22,635 nt of DNA from CBDCWA01 sp046048295. GTDB lineage: Bacteria > Pseudomonadota > Alphaproteobacteria > Rhizobiales > Hyphomicrobiaceae. The notes under the pieces are model-generated. The model had not been told where the DNA came from. It made no database searches and saw nothing but the letters and a program-made list of their open reading frames with translations. Shown in pieces: positions 1 through 7,651 of this stretch (positions are counted from its first letter, which is position 1; every line of letters starts with the position of its first letter). The stretch lies in assembly GCA_046048295.1 (NCBI GenBank), contig JBJOGJ010000040.1, positions 1-22,635 of the forward strand, given 5' to 3'. The position numbers were made by a program, and so were the translations under genes.

Positions 1-16
1 GCTGGCGTGGAACTTC

Positions 17-92
17 CTCAACATCGGCCTGCCGATGTTGAGAAAACAAATCAACCATGGAACTGCCTCAACACCGGCCTGCCGGTGTTGAG
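17..92. repeat. Two tandem 50-bp units, each with a 12-bp palindrome
   Basis: Two units start at about 8 and 58 and repeat with an exact 50-bp period. Each holds a 12-bp perfect inverted repeat with a CT centre: 17-42 (arm CTCAACATCGGC) and 67-92 (arm CTCAACACCGGC). The difference between the copies is compensated on the opposite arm (T to C on the left, A to G on the right), so base pairing is kept. The hairpins lie just past the 3' end of the minus-strand small gene at 110-382, but neither strand has a T-run after the stems, so a classical terminator is not supported. The array may continue left of the window. Confidence 0.8.
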
Positions 93-109
93 CAAATCAA
101 ACAAGGGCA

Positions 110-382
110 TCAATGCGCCGTATCCGTACCATTCACCCCGCCCGCATCGCGCAGCTTCTGGATCGCCCGCTCCAGCGAAGGGCCGAGCTTGGGCGGCGGT
201 GCTGCTGTGACCTCGTCACGGCTCGCCGTGATCTTCTCCGCCGCGGCTGCGATCTCGTCGATCATTTGGCGGCGCTGCGCCACGCCTTTGGCGAGTGAGC
301 CAAGAACCTCGGCAATGAATTCGTTCTCGCGATTCGTTTCTTCGAGGTACGCCCTCAGAAGTGTCTCGATCTTGTCCTGCAT
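110..382 (-). CDS. Small hypothetical helical protein (90 aa)
   Basis: I do not recognise this protein. It is acidic and rich in Glu, Ala and Arg in its first 60 residues, with a heptad-like pattern suggesting amphipathic helix or short coiled coil, followed by a Pro-rich linker (TAAPPPKLG) and a short helical tail (LERAIQKLRDAG). There is no signal peptide or membrane segment. The ATG is preceded by a G-rich stretch (GGGGGCAGG) that sits very close but could serve as ribosome binding site. It is followed by the two tandem hairpins at 17-92 and preceded by a perfect CtrA-type box at 490-505. The minus-strand reading is preferred over the overlapping plus-strand frames because its composition looks protein-like. 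Confidence 0.6.
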   Translation of the reverse strand: MQDKIETLLRAYLEETNRENEFIAEVLGSLAKGVAQRRQMIDEIAAAAEKITASRDEVTAAPPPKLGPSLERAIQKLRDAGGVNGTDTAH

Positions 383-489
383 CCTGCCCCCGCCGGATAA
401 CCCTCGATTTGGACGGCAGACCGGACCTACGCACCTTGGACAGACGTCTCACTGCCGCATGTGACGCATATGCCTCTGGACTGAAGCGG

Positions 490-505
490 TTAACGAAAGG
501 TTAAC
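490..505 (+). promoter_or_regulatory. CtrA-type binding box TTAA-N7-TTAAC
   Basis: The sequence TTAA, seven bases (CGAAAGG), then TTAAC matches the full CtrA consensus of alphaproteobacteria exactly. It sits inside a direct repeat GGTTAACG-AAA-GGTTAACG (488-506). It is about 107 bp upstream of the small minus-strand gene at 110-382 and beyond the 3' end of the hydratase gene, so the small gene is the only plausible target. One exact match in a window of this size could occur by chance. Confidence 0.45.
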
Positions 506-590
506 GCCCGCGGCTCGCAACTAAAAAAACAACCTTCACAAACCAATTTCGCAAGCAACGCCAAAATCGCGTTATTGGAAAACCACGTTC

Positions 591-1358
591 TCAACGCCCC
601 TTCCACACCGGCTTGCGCTTCTCGAAGAAGGCTTCGACCCCCTCCCGGAAATCGTCGGAGGAGCGCAGGCGTCCGTAAGCACCGCCTTCGAGCTCGATCG
701 CCCCGTGCACCGAGAGGTTCTGGCCGTGATTGAGCACGCGCTTCATCGTCCGTTGCGCCAGCGGCGAGAACGAGACGAGTTCACCTACGAGCTTGTCCAC
801 CACCCCCTCGAGTTCGCCATCGGGAACGCACTCGGTGACGAAGCCCCACGCTTCCGCCTGCCGCCCCGGCACCCGGCGCGAACGCATCACCATGTCCTTC
901 GTCCGCGCGATCCCGATCATGCTGAGCAGTCGCGCCGACCCGCCAGATCCGGGGATCATTCCGATCCGCATCTCCGGCAGCGCAAACTCCGCCGTCTCCG
1001 AGGCAATACGGAAATCGCACGCGAGCGACAACTCGAACCCGACCCCGAAGCAATATCCGCGGATCGCCGCGATCACCGGCTTCGTGCACCGCTCCGGCGC
1101 CGCGACGTTGTCGGCAAGTTCCGACACCGCTTCCGGTGAGGCTTCGAGGAACCCTCGGATGTCGCCACCGCTCGAGAAGTGCTGTCCCTCGGAACGCAAC
1201 ACGATCACCCGCACTTCTGCGTTCTCGTCCAGGCTTTCGATGCATTCCCGGATCTGCGTGCGCTCGGGAAACGAGATCACGTTGAGCGGTGGCCGGTCGA
1301 GGACGATGTCCGCCCGCGCCCCGTTCACCTCCAGACGGAAACCATCGTAGTTCGCCAT
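591..1358 (-). CDS. Enoyl-CoA hydratase/isomerase (crotonase family)
   Basis: A complete 255-aa crotonase-fold protein, the usual family length. Visible motifs are the N-terminal DRPPLNVIS strand (21-29), the first oxyanion-hole loop HFSSGGDIRGF (60-70), the second loop GYCFGVGFELS (101-111) and PEMRIGMIPGSGG (128-140). Glutamates at about 109 and 129 fall where hydratases carry their two catalytic acids, so hydration of an enoyl-CoA is plausible; isomerase or ring-opening hydrolase activity is possible in this family. The ATG has a strong GGAGGAAGC Shine-Dalgarno. It follows the acyl-CoA ligase gene by 39 bp on the same strand, so the two are probably one operon acting on the same CoA thioester. 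The substrate is not deducible. Confidence 0.9.
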   Translation of the reverse strand: MANYDGFRLEVNGARADIVLDRPPLNVISFPERTQIRECIESLDENAEVRVIVLRSEGQHFSSGGDIRGFLEASPEAVSELADNVAAPERCTKPVIAAIRGYCFGVGFELSLACDFRIASETAEFALPEMRIGMIPGSGGSARLLSMIGIARTKDMVMRSRRVPGRQAEAWGFVTECVPDGELEGVVDKLVGELVSFSPLAQRTMKRVLNHGQNLSVHGAIELEGGAYGRLRSSDDFREGVEAFFEKRKPVWKGR

Positions 1359-1397
1359 CTCACGCTTCCTCCGTCCGGATCCGCATCCACCGCCCCT

Positions 1398-2957
1398 TCA
1401 GGCTTCCGTCATCGTCGCATAGAGCTTCTTCAACTCGTCCCGCAGCACCTTGCCACGGTCGCTCTTCGGAAGCTCCGCCACCACAAAGACCTTCTTCGGC
1501 ACTTTGGGCGACGGCAGCGTCTTACCGCAATGCTCGATAACGCTCTCTTGCGTCAGCGTCCCGCTCTTGGCCATCACGAACGCCACGACCTCCTCTCCGT
1601 AGATCGGATCCGGTACACCGACCGCCGCCCCGTCCAGCACGTTTTCGTGGGCCAGCAGCACATTGTCGATCTCCACTGGCGCGATGTTCATGCCGCCCCG
1701 GATGATCAGGTCCTTCGTGCGCCCCGTCACGGTCACAAACCCGTTCTCGTCCATCACCGCGAGGTCGCCGGTCTTGACCCGCGTGCCACGCACCGGCTGC
1801 AGGATCATGTCGTCGCCGAGCGTGCCGAGCGCGGTCTGCGATCCACCGATCGTCACCTCGCCCTCCACGCCGGGCGCAACGGTCTCGCCCTTTTCGTCGA
1901 CGATGGCGAATTCCTGGTGCTTCGCCGGCGGGCCGACCGTTCCCATCTTCTTGCGATAGTGGCGATTGCCGCAGATCCATCCCGCTTCCGACATGCCATA
2001 GAGCTGCAACAGCGTGATGCCGTACATCTCCTCGAACTTCACCCACTGCTCGGGACTCAACGGCGCCGTCGAGCAGGTCATCAGCCTGAGCGTCGGGATG
2101 TCCTTGGCGGAATATCCGAGTGGCTTGTTGAGCAGCATGTTGACGACGGTCGGCACACCTGCCGAGAAGGTCAGGCCATACTTCTGTATCCACTCGAAGA
2201 AGCGGCTGTGGGAGAAGCGCCGGGCGATATGCATGGAAAGGCCGCGCTGCAGGAACGGCATCAGCGACAGGATCTGCGCCGAGTTCCATCCGAACGAGCG
2301 ATATTCGAGCGTCTTGTCGTCTGCATTGAGCCCGAGCATGTCGAGCGTCGACAGACCGCTCAGCCAGTAGGCAGCCGTATCGTAGACGACGATCTTCGGC
2401 TTGCTCGTCGTCCCCGAGGTGCAGAACATGCAGGAGACGTCTTCCGCCGCGTTTCGCTCGGGGTGCGCTTCGTCCGTCGTCCCCGTCGGCAGCGAACCGA
2501 AAAGCGAATTCTTGTTGGCCTCGCTTCGCGCGGCGTCCCAGGCTCCGAGTTCGATCTGCGGTGCCACGTCCTTGAACGACGAACAGTCTATGTCGTTGTG
2601 ATGGATCGTCAGCTTCGGCTCGACGATCCGCGCCAGGTCGTTCAGGTGGCCGGTGTTGAGCTCGATGTTGAGCGGCGCCACCACCGCGCCGATGCGCCAG
2701 ATGCCGAGCCAGGCGATGAGCTTGTCGATCGACTCGTCGGAGAGCAGCAGCACCCGGTCTCCATGTCCCACCCCGAGCTGTTTCAGCCGTCCTGCAACAT
2801 CGTTCACGGTCTGGTGCAGCTGGGCGAAATCGATTGAGATATAGTTGTCGACATCGACGATTGCCGTCTTTGCTGGATGCAGGGCGGCATACTTTTTCAG
2901 CAGATCGGCCAGCGGCTCATATGGAACCTCGAGATCGTGGCCATCGAACACTCCCAT
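1398..2957 (-). CDS. Acyl/aryl-CoA ligase, AMP-forming (ANL superfamily)
   Basis: A 519-aa adenylate-forming enzyme that should activate a carboxylic acid as acyl-AMP and transfer it to CoA. The core motifs are present in order: phosphate-binding loop CTSGTTSKPK (179-188), LYGMSEAG (319-326), TGDLA (396-400), hinge GRTKDLIIRGG (412-422) and the C-terminal catalytic lysine in SDRGKVLRD (about residue 503). The start ATG follows a GGAGGAG ribosome binding site. It lies 170 bp downstream of the minus-strand UbiD-like gene and 39 bp upstream of the crotonase gene. No signal peptide, so cytoplasmic. The family covers fatty and aromatic acids; the neighbouring ring-cleavage and UbiD genes make an aromatic or related acid the likelier substrate, by inference only. 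Confidence 0.92.
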   Translation of the reverse strand: MGVFDGHDLEVPYEPLADLLKKYAALHPAKTAIVDVDNYISIDFAQLHQTVNDVAGRLKQLGVGHGDRVLLLSDESIDKLIAWLGIWRIGAVVAPLNIELNTGHLNDLARIVEPKLTIHHNDIDCSSFKDVAPQIELGAWDAARSEANKNSLFGSLPTGTTDEAHPERNAAEDVSCMFCTSGTTSKPKIVVYDTAAYWLSGLSTLDMLGLNADDKTLEYRSFGWNSAQILSLMPFLQRGLSMHIARRFSHSRFFEWIQKYGLTFSAGVPTVVNMLLNKPLGYSAKDIPTLRLMTCSTAPLSPEQWVKFEEMYGITLLQLYGMSEAGWICGNRHYRKKMGTVGPPAKHQEFAIVDEKGETVAPGVEGEVTIGGSQTALGTLGDDMILQPVRGTRVKTGDLAVMDENGFVTVTGRTKDLIIRGGMNIAPVEIDNVLLAHENVLDGAAVGVPDPIYGEEVVAFVMAKSGTLTQESVIEHCGKTLPSPKVPKKVFVVAELPKSDRGKVLRDELKKLYATMTEA

Positions 2958-2969
2958 GGGTGAACTCCT

Positions 2970-3060
2970 CCGTGACGGCGAATTTTATCCTCATCCGGCA
3001 TTTGTAGCCGATAATGATTGCGTGACGTCCAGCCGATCCAGACAAAGCCGGCCGTCACGC
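2970..3060. repeat. Three CGTGACG-type sites upstream of the CoA ligase
   Basis: The gap between the UbiD-like gene and the CoA ligase has CCGTGACGG at 2970-2978, GCGTGACG at 3020-3027 and its exact inverse CGTCACGC at 3053-3060. The first two are 50 bp apart and the last two form an 8-bp inverted repeat with a 25-bp spacer. This could be a regulator-binding array for the ligase/hydratase operon; no cognate regulator is in the window. Confidence 0.35.
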
Positions 3061-3088
3061 ATTTTGTCCCCTTGCGGGAAAGAGGCAA
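3061..3088 (-). promoter_or_regulatory. Possible sigma-70-like promoter for the ligase operon
   Basis: On the minus strand a TTGCCT hexamer (3083-3088) is followed 16 bp later by CAAAAT (3061-3066). Spacing and direction fit a promoter for the CoA ligase and hydratase genes, and the 170-bp gap after the UbiD-like gene leaves room for one. Both hexamers deviate from consensus. Confidence 0.25.
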
Positions 3089-3127
3089 CCAAATCACGAG
3101 CTTTGGCACGCGATGGCGGCAAAATCG

Positions 3128-4696
3128 TCAGTGACCAGTACGCGCCAGGATCTCCGTCCAGCCTTGCATGCGGTCCTTCACATTCTTGATCTGATCAGAA
3201 CTGAAGAAGTCCTCGAGTTTCACCTTGTCGACCGGATACGCAGGACGCAGGAAATCCTCCTCATAGCCGAACGGCACCGTGGCATCGATACCCATGCCGC
3301 CCTCGTAGCGGGTGTTGGAAGCAGTCCATTCCTTGTCGCCCGCCGTCATGCGTTCGGCCGGCATGAATGTCTGGCCGCGGCCGCCAGGCGTCGGATTGAT
3401 GATGTCGGTGTGCGGGTTCACACGTGTCGTGATGGCCCACATCACCTCATCCATCGAGTAGATGTTGGTATCCTCGGAGCAGGCAATGACCACACGCATT
3501 CCCTGCGACGTAGAGAGCAGGGCCGCCATGTAGTTGCGCTGCCACCCCTCCTCGATCTTGTTGCGCTTCTTAACCTGTATGATGGCTCCGCCCCAATCGG
3601 TCATGCAGTAGGGAATGTTGACGTCCTGGATGACGCCGGGTTGCATGCGGTTGCAGAGCTCGAACATGGCAGCCTCGCGGATGGAGGTGTCGATGTTGTG
3701 CTCGTCGAGGGTATGGGCTCCGAGAGCGTAGACCAGTCGCTTCTGGTCCGGATTGCGCATCGTCACGCCGGTGATGTGGAATGTCGGCGCCTTGTAGGAC
3801 TTGCCCATATAGCCCGCCCACTCTGGATGGAAGTGATGGCGCCCTTGGCTCTGGTCTGCCTCCGCTTCGCCGGTCTCGAAACGCTTGTCGCGCGGGTCCA
3901 GGTAGCCTTCGAGAACAATGTCGGCATCAGCCAGCGCATAGGCATCGACAGTCTTGGCCTTGACCAGCCGGATCGGGAACCCTTGCGCCGCGCCAGCAAC
4001 CCCGAGCTCATCACAACCATAGGGCAGGATGACGTAATCGAAAGCCGCTCCGGCCAACAGCGTGGCGGCCGGCGGAACACCGAAGCACATGGTGATCGGT
4101 ACGGTTTCACGGGCGCGATACGCGTCAGACGTAACCTGCCACATGTGAGATCCCGGCGAAATCTGGAAAGTACCGACGTTGCCCCAACGGAAATTCATTC
4201 GGTTGAAGCCGGTATCAGTTCCGCCCCCGAACGCATCTCCGGAGACGACGCGAATGCCGGAGCCGACGGTCAACTCCTTTTCGTGTTCCGTGTGGCGGAT
4301 CGGAACAAGATAGTCATAAACGTTGTTTGGTTTTTCGATCACGACTTGCTGGCAAGGCGCATCCTTTCCATCGATGATTTCCGGTTTCAGCGGATTAGAA
4401 AGCGCATGCGCCAGCTTCTTTGTACGCTCGGTATCGTTCGCCCAGCCGAACATCTTGTTCATCGTAGCGATCTCGCCGAACAGGTTCGTGACCAGGCTGT
4501 GCTCTGGCTTACCCTTCACGTTGTGGAACAGTACCGGGCAACCTCCATCCATCAGCTTCTGCAGCCCCGTCAACTCGAGGTCGGGATTGACCTCCTTATC
4601 GGTCTCGATCAGGTCGCCCTGCTGCCGCAACCAATCGAGAGTGCTGCGAAGATCCCTAAGGTGCGTCATCTCACGCTGCATGAGTTTTTGTCCCAT
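3128..4696 (-). CDS. UbiD-family (de)carboxylase-like protein with variant active site
   Basis: A 522-aa UbiD-fold protein; the family uses prenylated FMN to decarboxylate or carboxylate unsaturated and aromatic acids. The fold is recognisable from LRDLRSTLDWL (13-23), NVGTFQISPG (173-182), YGCDELGVAGA (226-236), ADIVLEGYL (258-266) and a C-terminal VMWAITTRV-type segment. Compared with the E. coli UbiD motifs I know, the catalytic Arg of the NVGxYR motif is Gln (about 178), and the EGPYGD loop is replaced by an insert with a His cluster, GRHHFHPEWAGY (285-296). Glu 230 and Glu 263 remain. The start is uncertain: the first ATG has AGAAGG immediately against it, so ATGs at 4681 or 4669 may be used, the latter beginning MTHLRDL like other members. 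Divergent to a canonical UbiD 285 bp away. Confidence 0.88.
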   Translation of the reverse strand: MGQKLMQREMTHLRDLRSTLDWLRQQGDLIETDKEVNPDLELTGLQKLMDGGCPVLFHNVKGKPEHSLVTNLFGEIATMNKMFGWANDTERTKKLAHALSNPLKPEIIDGKDAPCQQVVIEKPNNVYDYLVPIRHTEHEKELTVGSGIRVVSGDAFGGGTDTGFNRMNFRWGNVGTFQISPGSHMWQVTSDAYRARETVPITMCFGVPPAATLLAGAAFDYVILPYGCDELGVAGAAQGFPIRLVKAKTVDAYALADADIVLEGYLDPRDKRFETGEAEADQSQGRHHFHPEWAGYMGKSYKAPTFHITGVTMRNPDQKRLVYALGAHTLDEHNIDTSIREAAMFELCNRMQPGVIQDVNIPYCMTDWGGAIIQVKKRNKIEEGWQRNYMAALLSTSQGMRVVIACSEDTNIYSMDEVMWAITTRVNPHTDIINPTPGGRGQTFMPAERMTAGDKEWTASNTRYEGGMGIDATVPFGYEEDFLRPAYPVDKVKLEDFFSSDQIKNVKDRMQGWTEILARTGH

Positions 4697-4860
4697 CCTT
4701 CTGGTTCACCGATATTCTGTTCCTGCGCCCGGCCCGGGACGCCTCCTGATATCGCTCGACGCCCCCGAATGGATCGTCGGCCGTTCGCCGGCAAAGCAGT
4801 ATCGGGCTGAAGCATCCGCAGTCTTGAGGGTTAACGCGGGATATTCTTATCCGTCCGCGC

Positions 4861-4891
4861 TTGTTAGCATCGACGCAGGGATTTGTACAAT
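4861..4891 (+). promoter_or_regulatory. Promoter-like block upstream of the canonical UbiD gene
   Basis: TTGTTA (4861-4866) and TACAAT (4886-4891) resemble -35 and -10 hexamers with a long 19-bp spacer, ending 90 bp before the ATG at 4982. The spacer carries GCAGGGA, and the -10 overlaps the palindrome TTGTACAA. The same layout (TTG, GCA, CG, GCAGGGA, GTAnAA) occurs at 12902-12931 ahead of the extradiol dioxygenase gene, with about 21 of 30 aligned bases identical once a single-base gap is allowed. Confidence 0.35.
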
Positions 4892-4981
4892 CGTCCACTC
4901 CGCGATATTGAAGCCTCGAAAACAACATCCACTGAGCAAGTTTTTTTGCCCCACGGCCAGAACCAAGAGGAAAAAAGCTAC

Positions 4982-6643
4982 ATGACGTCCAAGGCCCCCA
5001 CCCGCAAATATCCTGATCTGCACGATCACATTGACGCACTCGACAAGGCGGGCCTGCTGGTCAGGGTCGACCGGGAGATCAATAAGGACACCGAGATGCA
5101 CCCGCTGGTGCGCTGGCAGTTCCGCGGCGGCATCCCGGAGAAGGACCGCAAGGCCTTCTTGTTTACCAACGTCGTCGACTCCAAGGGGCGGAAATTCGAC
5201 ATCCCGGTCATCGTCGGCGGTCTCGCTGCCAACCGGGAGATCTACCGTCTGGGCCTCGGCTGCGAGTTGGACAAGATCGCCGAGACCTACACCAGGGCTG
5301 CCAGCAACCCGATTCCGCCCAAGATCGTCGAAGATGCACCCTGCCAGGAGATCGTATTCAAGGGCGATGATCTTAAGAAGCCGGGCCAGGGCCTCGACGG
5401 CATCCCGGTGCCGATCTCAACCCCCGGCTGGGACAACGCGCCCTACACCACGCTTTCCCAGTACATCTCGAAGGATCCCGATACCGGCATCCAGAACATG
5501 GGCAACTACCGCGGCCAGATCAAAGCGCCAGACCGCATGGGCATGAACCCGTCGCTGGAACTGCGCCCTGGAATCTACAAGCACTGGTTGAAGTACCGCG
5601 AGCGCGGCGAGCGCATGCCGGCCGCAGTTGTCCTCGGCGCACCGCCCTGCGTTACCTTCTGCTCGACACAGAAGCTGCCGGAGCGTTTGGACGAACTCGC
5701 GGTTGCCGGCGGCCTGGTCGGCTCACCGTTGAACGTCGTCAAGGCCAAGACCGTGGACCTGCTGGTTCCTGCCGAGGCGGAAGTCGTGATCGAAGGCTAC
5801 ATCCGCACCGACATCCTGGAGCCCGAAGCGCCGTTCGGCGAATCCCACGGCCATGTCAACCTGCAGGAATACAACGCATTCATGGAAGTCACGGCGATCA
5901 CCCGCCGCAAGGACGCCGTCCTGACCTCGATCATCTCCCAGGTCACGCCATCGGAGTCGAGCCTCATCAAGCGCGTCTCCCTTGAGCCGCTTCTCACCGA
6001 GAGCCTACGCGAAGGCCTTGGCCTTTCCTACGTCAAGGCGGTGCGCATGCACGAGCCCCTGACCAACATCCGCAAGGTCGTCCTCATCCACTTGGAGCGC
6101 AACACACCTCGCGTCGAGGTCTGGCGCGCACTGTACGGCATGGCCTCGCAGCACCGCGCCATCGGCAAGTTCATCATCGCCGTTGACGACGATGACATCG
6201 ACATCGACAACGCCGACAGCGTCCTCTGGGCGATGTCCTACCGCTGCAACCCGGCCCTCGACGTCGAGATCCTGAAGCACCGCGACCAGGGCCATGGCCC
6301 CCGCAGCCTGCGTAACGACGGAGAGGACGCATCGATCCTGTTCGACGCGACGCTCAAGGAACCGTTCCCCCCGATCTCGCTCCCCAAGAAAGAATACATG
6401 GAGAATGCCAAGAAGATCTGGGAGGAGCTGAACCTCCCATCGCTGAAGCCGCAGGTCCCTTGGTACGGCTATTCTCTCGGCGAATGGGACGAGTCGCAGC
6501 AGGAGATGGCGGACCGTGCCGTCAAGAGCGAGTACTGGACGACCGGCGAGATCATCGCCAATCAGCGCCGCTCGGACGTCGCCATGAATACCGAGGTTCG
6601 CCGCGTCAAGGAGCTTGACGAGGCCAAGGGCAAGAAGGACTAG
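4982..6643 (+). CDS. UbiD-family decarboxylase, canonical active site
   Basis: A 553-aa UbiD-family enzyme expected to (de)carboxylate an aromatic or unsaturated acid with prenylated FMN supplied by a UbiX flavin prenyltransferase, which is not in this window. The prFMN/catalytic motifs are in place: MGNYRG with Arg 177, LDELAVAG with Glu 238, VVIEGYI with Glu 271, and PEAPFGESHG with Glu 282 (the EGPFGE motif with Gly replaced by Ala). The start at 4982 is preferred over an upstream TTG because AGAGG lies 11 bases before it and the family N-terminus (YPDLHDHIDALDKAG) begins soon after. The C-terminal tail is charged (DEAKGKKD). The gene is divergent from the variant UbiD and is followed by a hydrolase gene. 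The exact substrate is unknown. Confidence 0.93.
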   Translation: MTSKAPTRKYPDLHDHIDALDKAGLLVRVDREINKDTEMHPLVRWQFRGGIPEKDRKAFLFTNVVDSKGRKFDIPVIVGGLAANREIYRLGLGCELDKIAETYTRAASNPIPPKIVEDAPCQEIVFKGDDLKKPGQGLDGIPVPISTPGWDNAPYTTLSQYISKDPDTGIQNMGNYRGQIKAPDRMGMNPSLELRPGIYKHWLKYRERGERMPAAVVLGAPPCVTFCSTQKLPERLDELAVAGGLVGSPLNVVKAKTVDLLVPAEAEVVIEGYIRTDILEPEAPFGESHGHVNLQEYNAFMEVTAITRRKDAVLTSIISQVTPSESSLIKRVSLEPLLTESLREGLGLSYVKAVRMHEPLTNIRKVVLIHLERNTPRVEVWRALYGMASQHRAIGKFIIAVDDDDIDIDNADSVLWAMSYRCNPALDVEILKHRDQGHGPRSLRNDGEDASILFDATLKEPFPPISLPKKEYMENAKKIWEELNLPSLKPQVPWYGYSLGEWDESQQEMADRAVKSEYWTTGEIIANQRRSDVAMNTEVRRVKELDEAKGKKD

Positions 6644-6653
6644 GCCGATCACT

Positions 6654-6679
6654 CCCTCTCTCCGGCCACGGGGAGAGGG
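6654..6679. repeat. Intergenic palindromic hairpin (CCCTCTC...GAGAGGG)
   Basis: A 10-bp stem (one T-G wobble) with a six-base GGCCAC loop lies just after the UbiD stop codon. No T-run follows on either strand, so it is not a typical terminator. Its CCCTCTCYCC/GGGGAGAGGG arms resemble a dispersed palindrome that I know as common in intergenic DNA of rhizobial genomes; it may stabilise the upstream mRNA 3' end. Confidence 0.55.
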
Positions 6680-6740
6680 ACGAAACCGCCAGCCCCGATT
6701 CATTCAACGGCCCTTACGCCAGAACAAAAAGCCACTTCCA

Positions 6741-7643
6741 ATGAGCGAAATCTCGACTCCCACCGATACCTTCACCGTCAAGATGGACGATGGCGCCGAC
6801 ATCATTGTCCGCCACCACGCAAAGCCAGGAAAAACCCGGCTCTACATCACCCACGGCAACGGTTTTGCCGTCGACGGCTACCGCGTCTTCTGGCAACCCC
6901 TCCTCGCCGACTACGATGTGGTCCTGTTCGACACCCGGAACCATGGCCTCAACACACCGACCGGAGCCGACGGCCACAACTACCTCCAGCTCTCCCGCGA
7001 CCTTTCGACGATCCACCAGGAAGTCACCGTCAGGCTCGGGAAAGCCCCGAGCGTCGGCGTTTTCCATTCGATGACCTCCCGCGCCGGCATGAAGAACGCC
7101 GTCGAATTGGGCTCGCCCTACGATGCTGTCGCATTCTACGACCCACCGAGCGTACCGCCGCCAGGCCATCCCATATTCGAAGCGATGCGCACGTTCGAAC
7201 TAAAGCTCGTCCAATGGGCAACCGAGCGCAGCGAGACTTACGCGACGCCCGGCGAACTCGAAGCCGAATACACAGCCGCCCGCGCCAGCTCCAAATGGCT
7301 GCCGGAGGCCCGCGCCGATATGGCGAAGGCCGTCCTCCGTAAAACCGGCGAAGGCTACACGCTGTCCTGCCGGCGCGAGCTTGAGGCCTCGATTTACCTC
7401 GCCGCGCTCACCCTCGATCTTTGGCCGACTGCCGAGCAGGTCAAGGTTCCATCCCTGCTCGTCGGCGCCGATCCCCAGGGCCGCGGTGGTCCGCCGACCG
7501 GCCCGGCCAATGCAGCCCTCGCCAGGGAGGGCGGCTTCCGCTACGTCGGCCTCGACAACGCCGGCCATCTCCTGCAGATCGAGCGCCCTGAGGACTGCCG
7601 CAAGGCATTGCTCGATTTCCTGGGTGATGTGGGATTGAAGTAG
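6741..7643 (+). CDS. Alpha/beta-fold hydrolase
   Basis: A 300-aa serine hydrolase of the alpha/beta fold. The oxyanion-hole THGNG motif is at 38-42, the nucleophile elbow is VFHSMTS with Ser 110 (less usual than G-x-S-x-G), the acid is probably Asp 244 in VGADPQG, and the base is His 276 in DNAGHLLQ. No signal peptide. The start was set at 6741 (MSEISTPT) because the preceding residues in frame are low-complexity and overlap the intergenic hairpin; the ribosome binding site is weak. It follows the canonical UbiD by 97 bp on the same strand and may be cotranscribed. Given the dioxygenases nearby it could hydrolyse a ring-cleavage product or an ester/lactone, but nothing in the sequence settles this. 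Confidence 0.85.
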   Translation: MSEISTPTDTFTVKMDDGADIIVRHHAKPGKTRLYITHGNGFAVDGYRVFWQPLLADYDVVLFDTRNHGLNTPTGADGHNYLQLSRDLSTIHQEVTVRLGKAPSVGVFHSMTSRAGMKNAVELGSPYDAVAFYDPPSVPPPGHPIFEAMRTFELKLVQWATERSETYATPGELEAEYTAARASSKWLPEARADMAKAVLRKTGEGYTLSCRRELEASIYLAALTLDLWPTAEQVKVPSLLVGADPQGRGGPPTGPANAALAREGGFRYVGLDNAGHLLQIERPEDCRKALLDFLGDVGLK

Positions 7644-7651
7644 ATCTGATC

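Noticed and set aside
1..108. Short CRISPR array
   Set aside because: The repeats cover nearly the whole 50-bp unit with no unique spacers, and no cas genes are present.
1179..2837. Open plus-strand frame of 552 codons antisense to the CoA ligase
   Set aside because: The ligase on the minus strand has all ANL motifs and a good ribosome binding site; the antisense frame is a codon-usage shadow.
3113..4810. Open plus-strand frame of 565 codons antisense to the variant UbiD
   Set aside because: Same reasoning: no recognisable domain, biased composition, and a clear protein family on the opposite strand.
4884..4891. GntR-type operator TTGTACAA
   Set aside because: Only 8 bp of palindrome, overlapping the probable -10 element, and the related block at 12902-12931 does not keep the symmetry.
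4883..4981. Upstream TTG start for the canonical UbiD
   Set aside because: The added 33 residues overlap the promoter-like region and lack a ribosome binding site, while the ATG at 4982 has one.
6654..6679. Rho-independent terminator after the canonical UbiD
   Set aside because: The stem is good but neither strand has a T-run; it fits a dispersed intergenic palindrome better.
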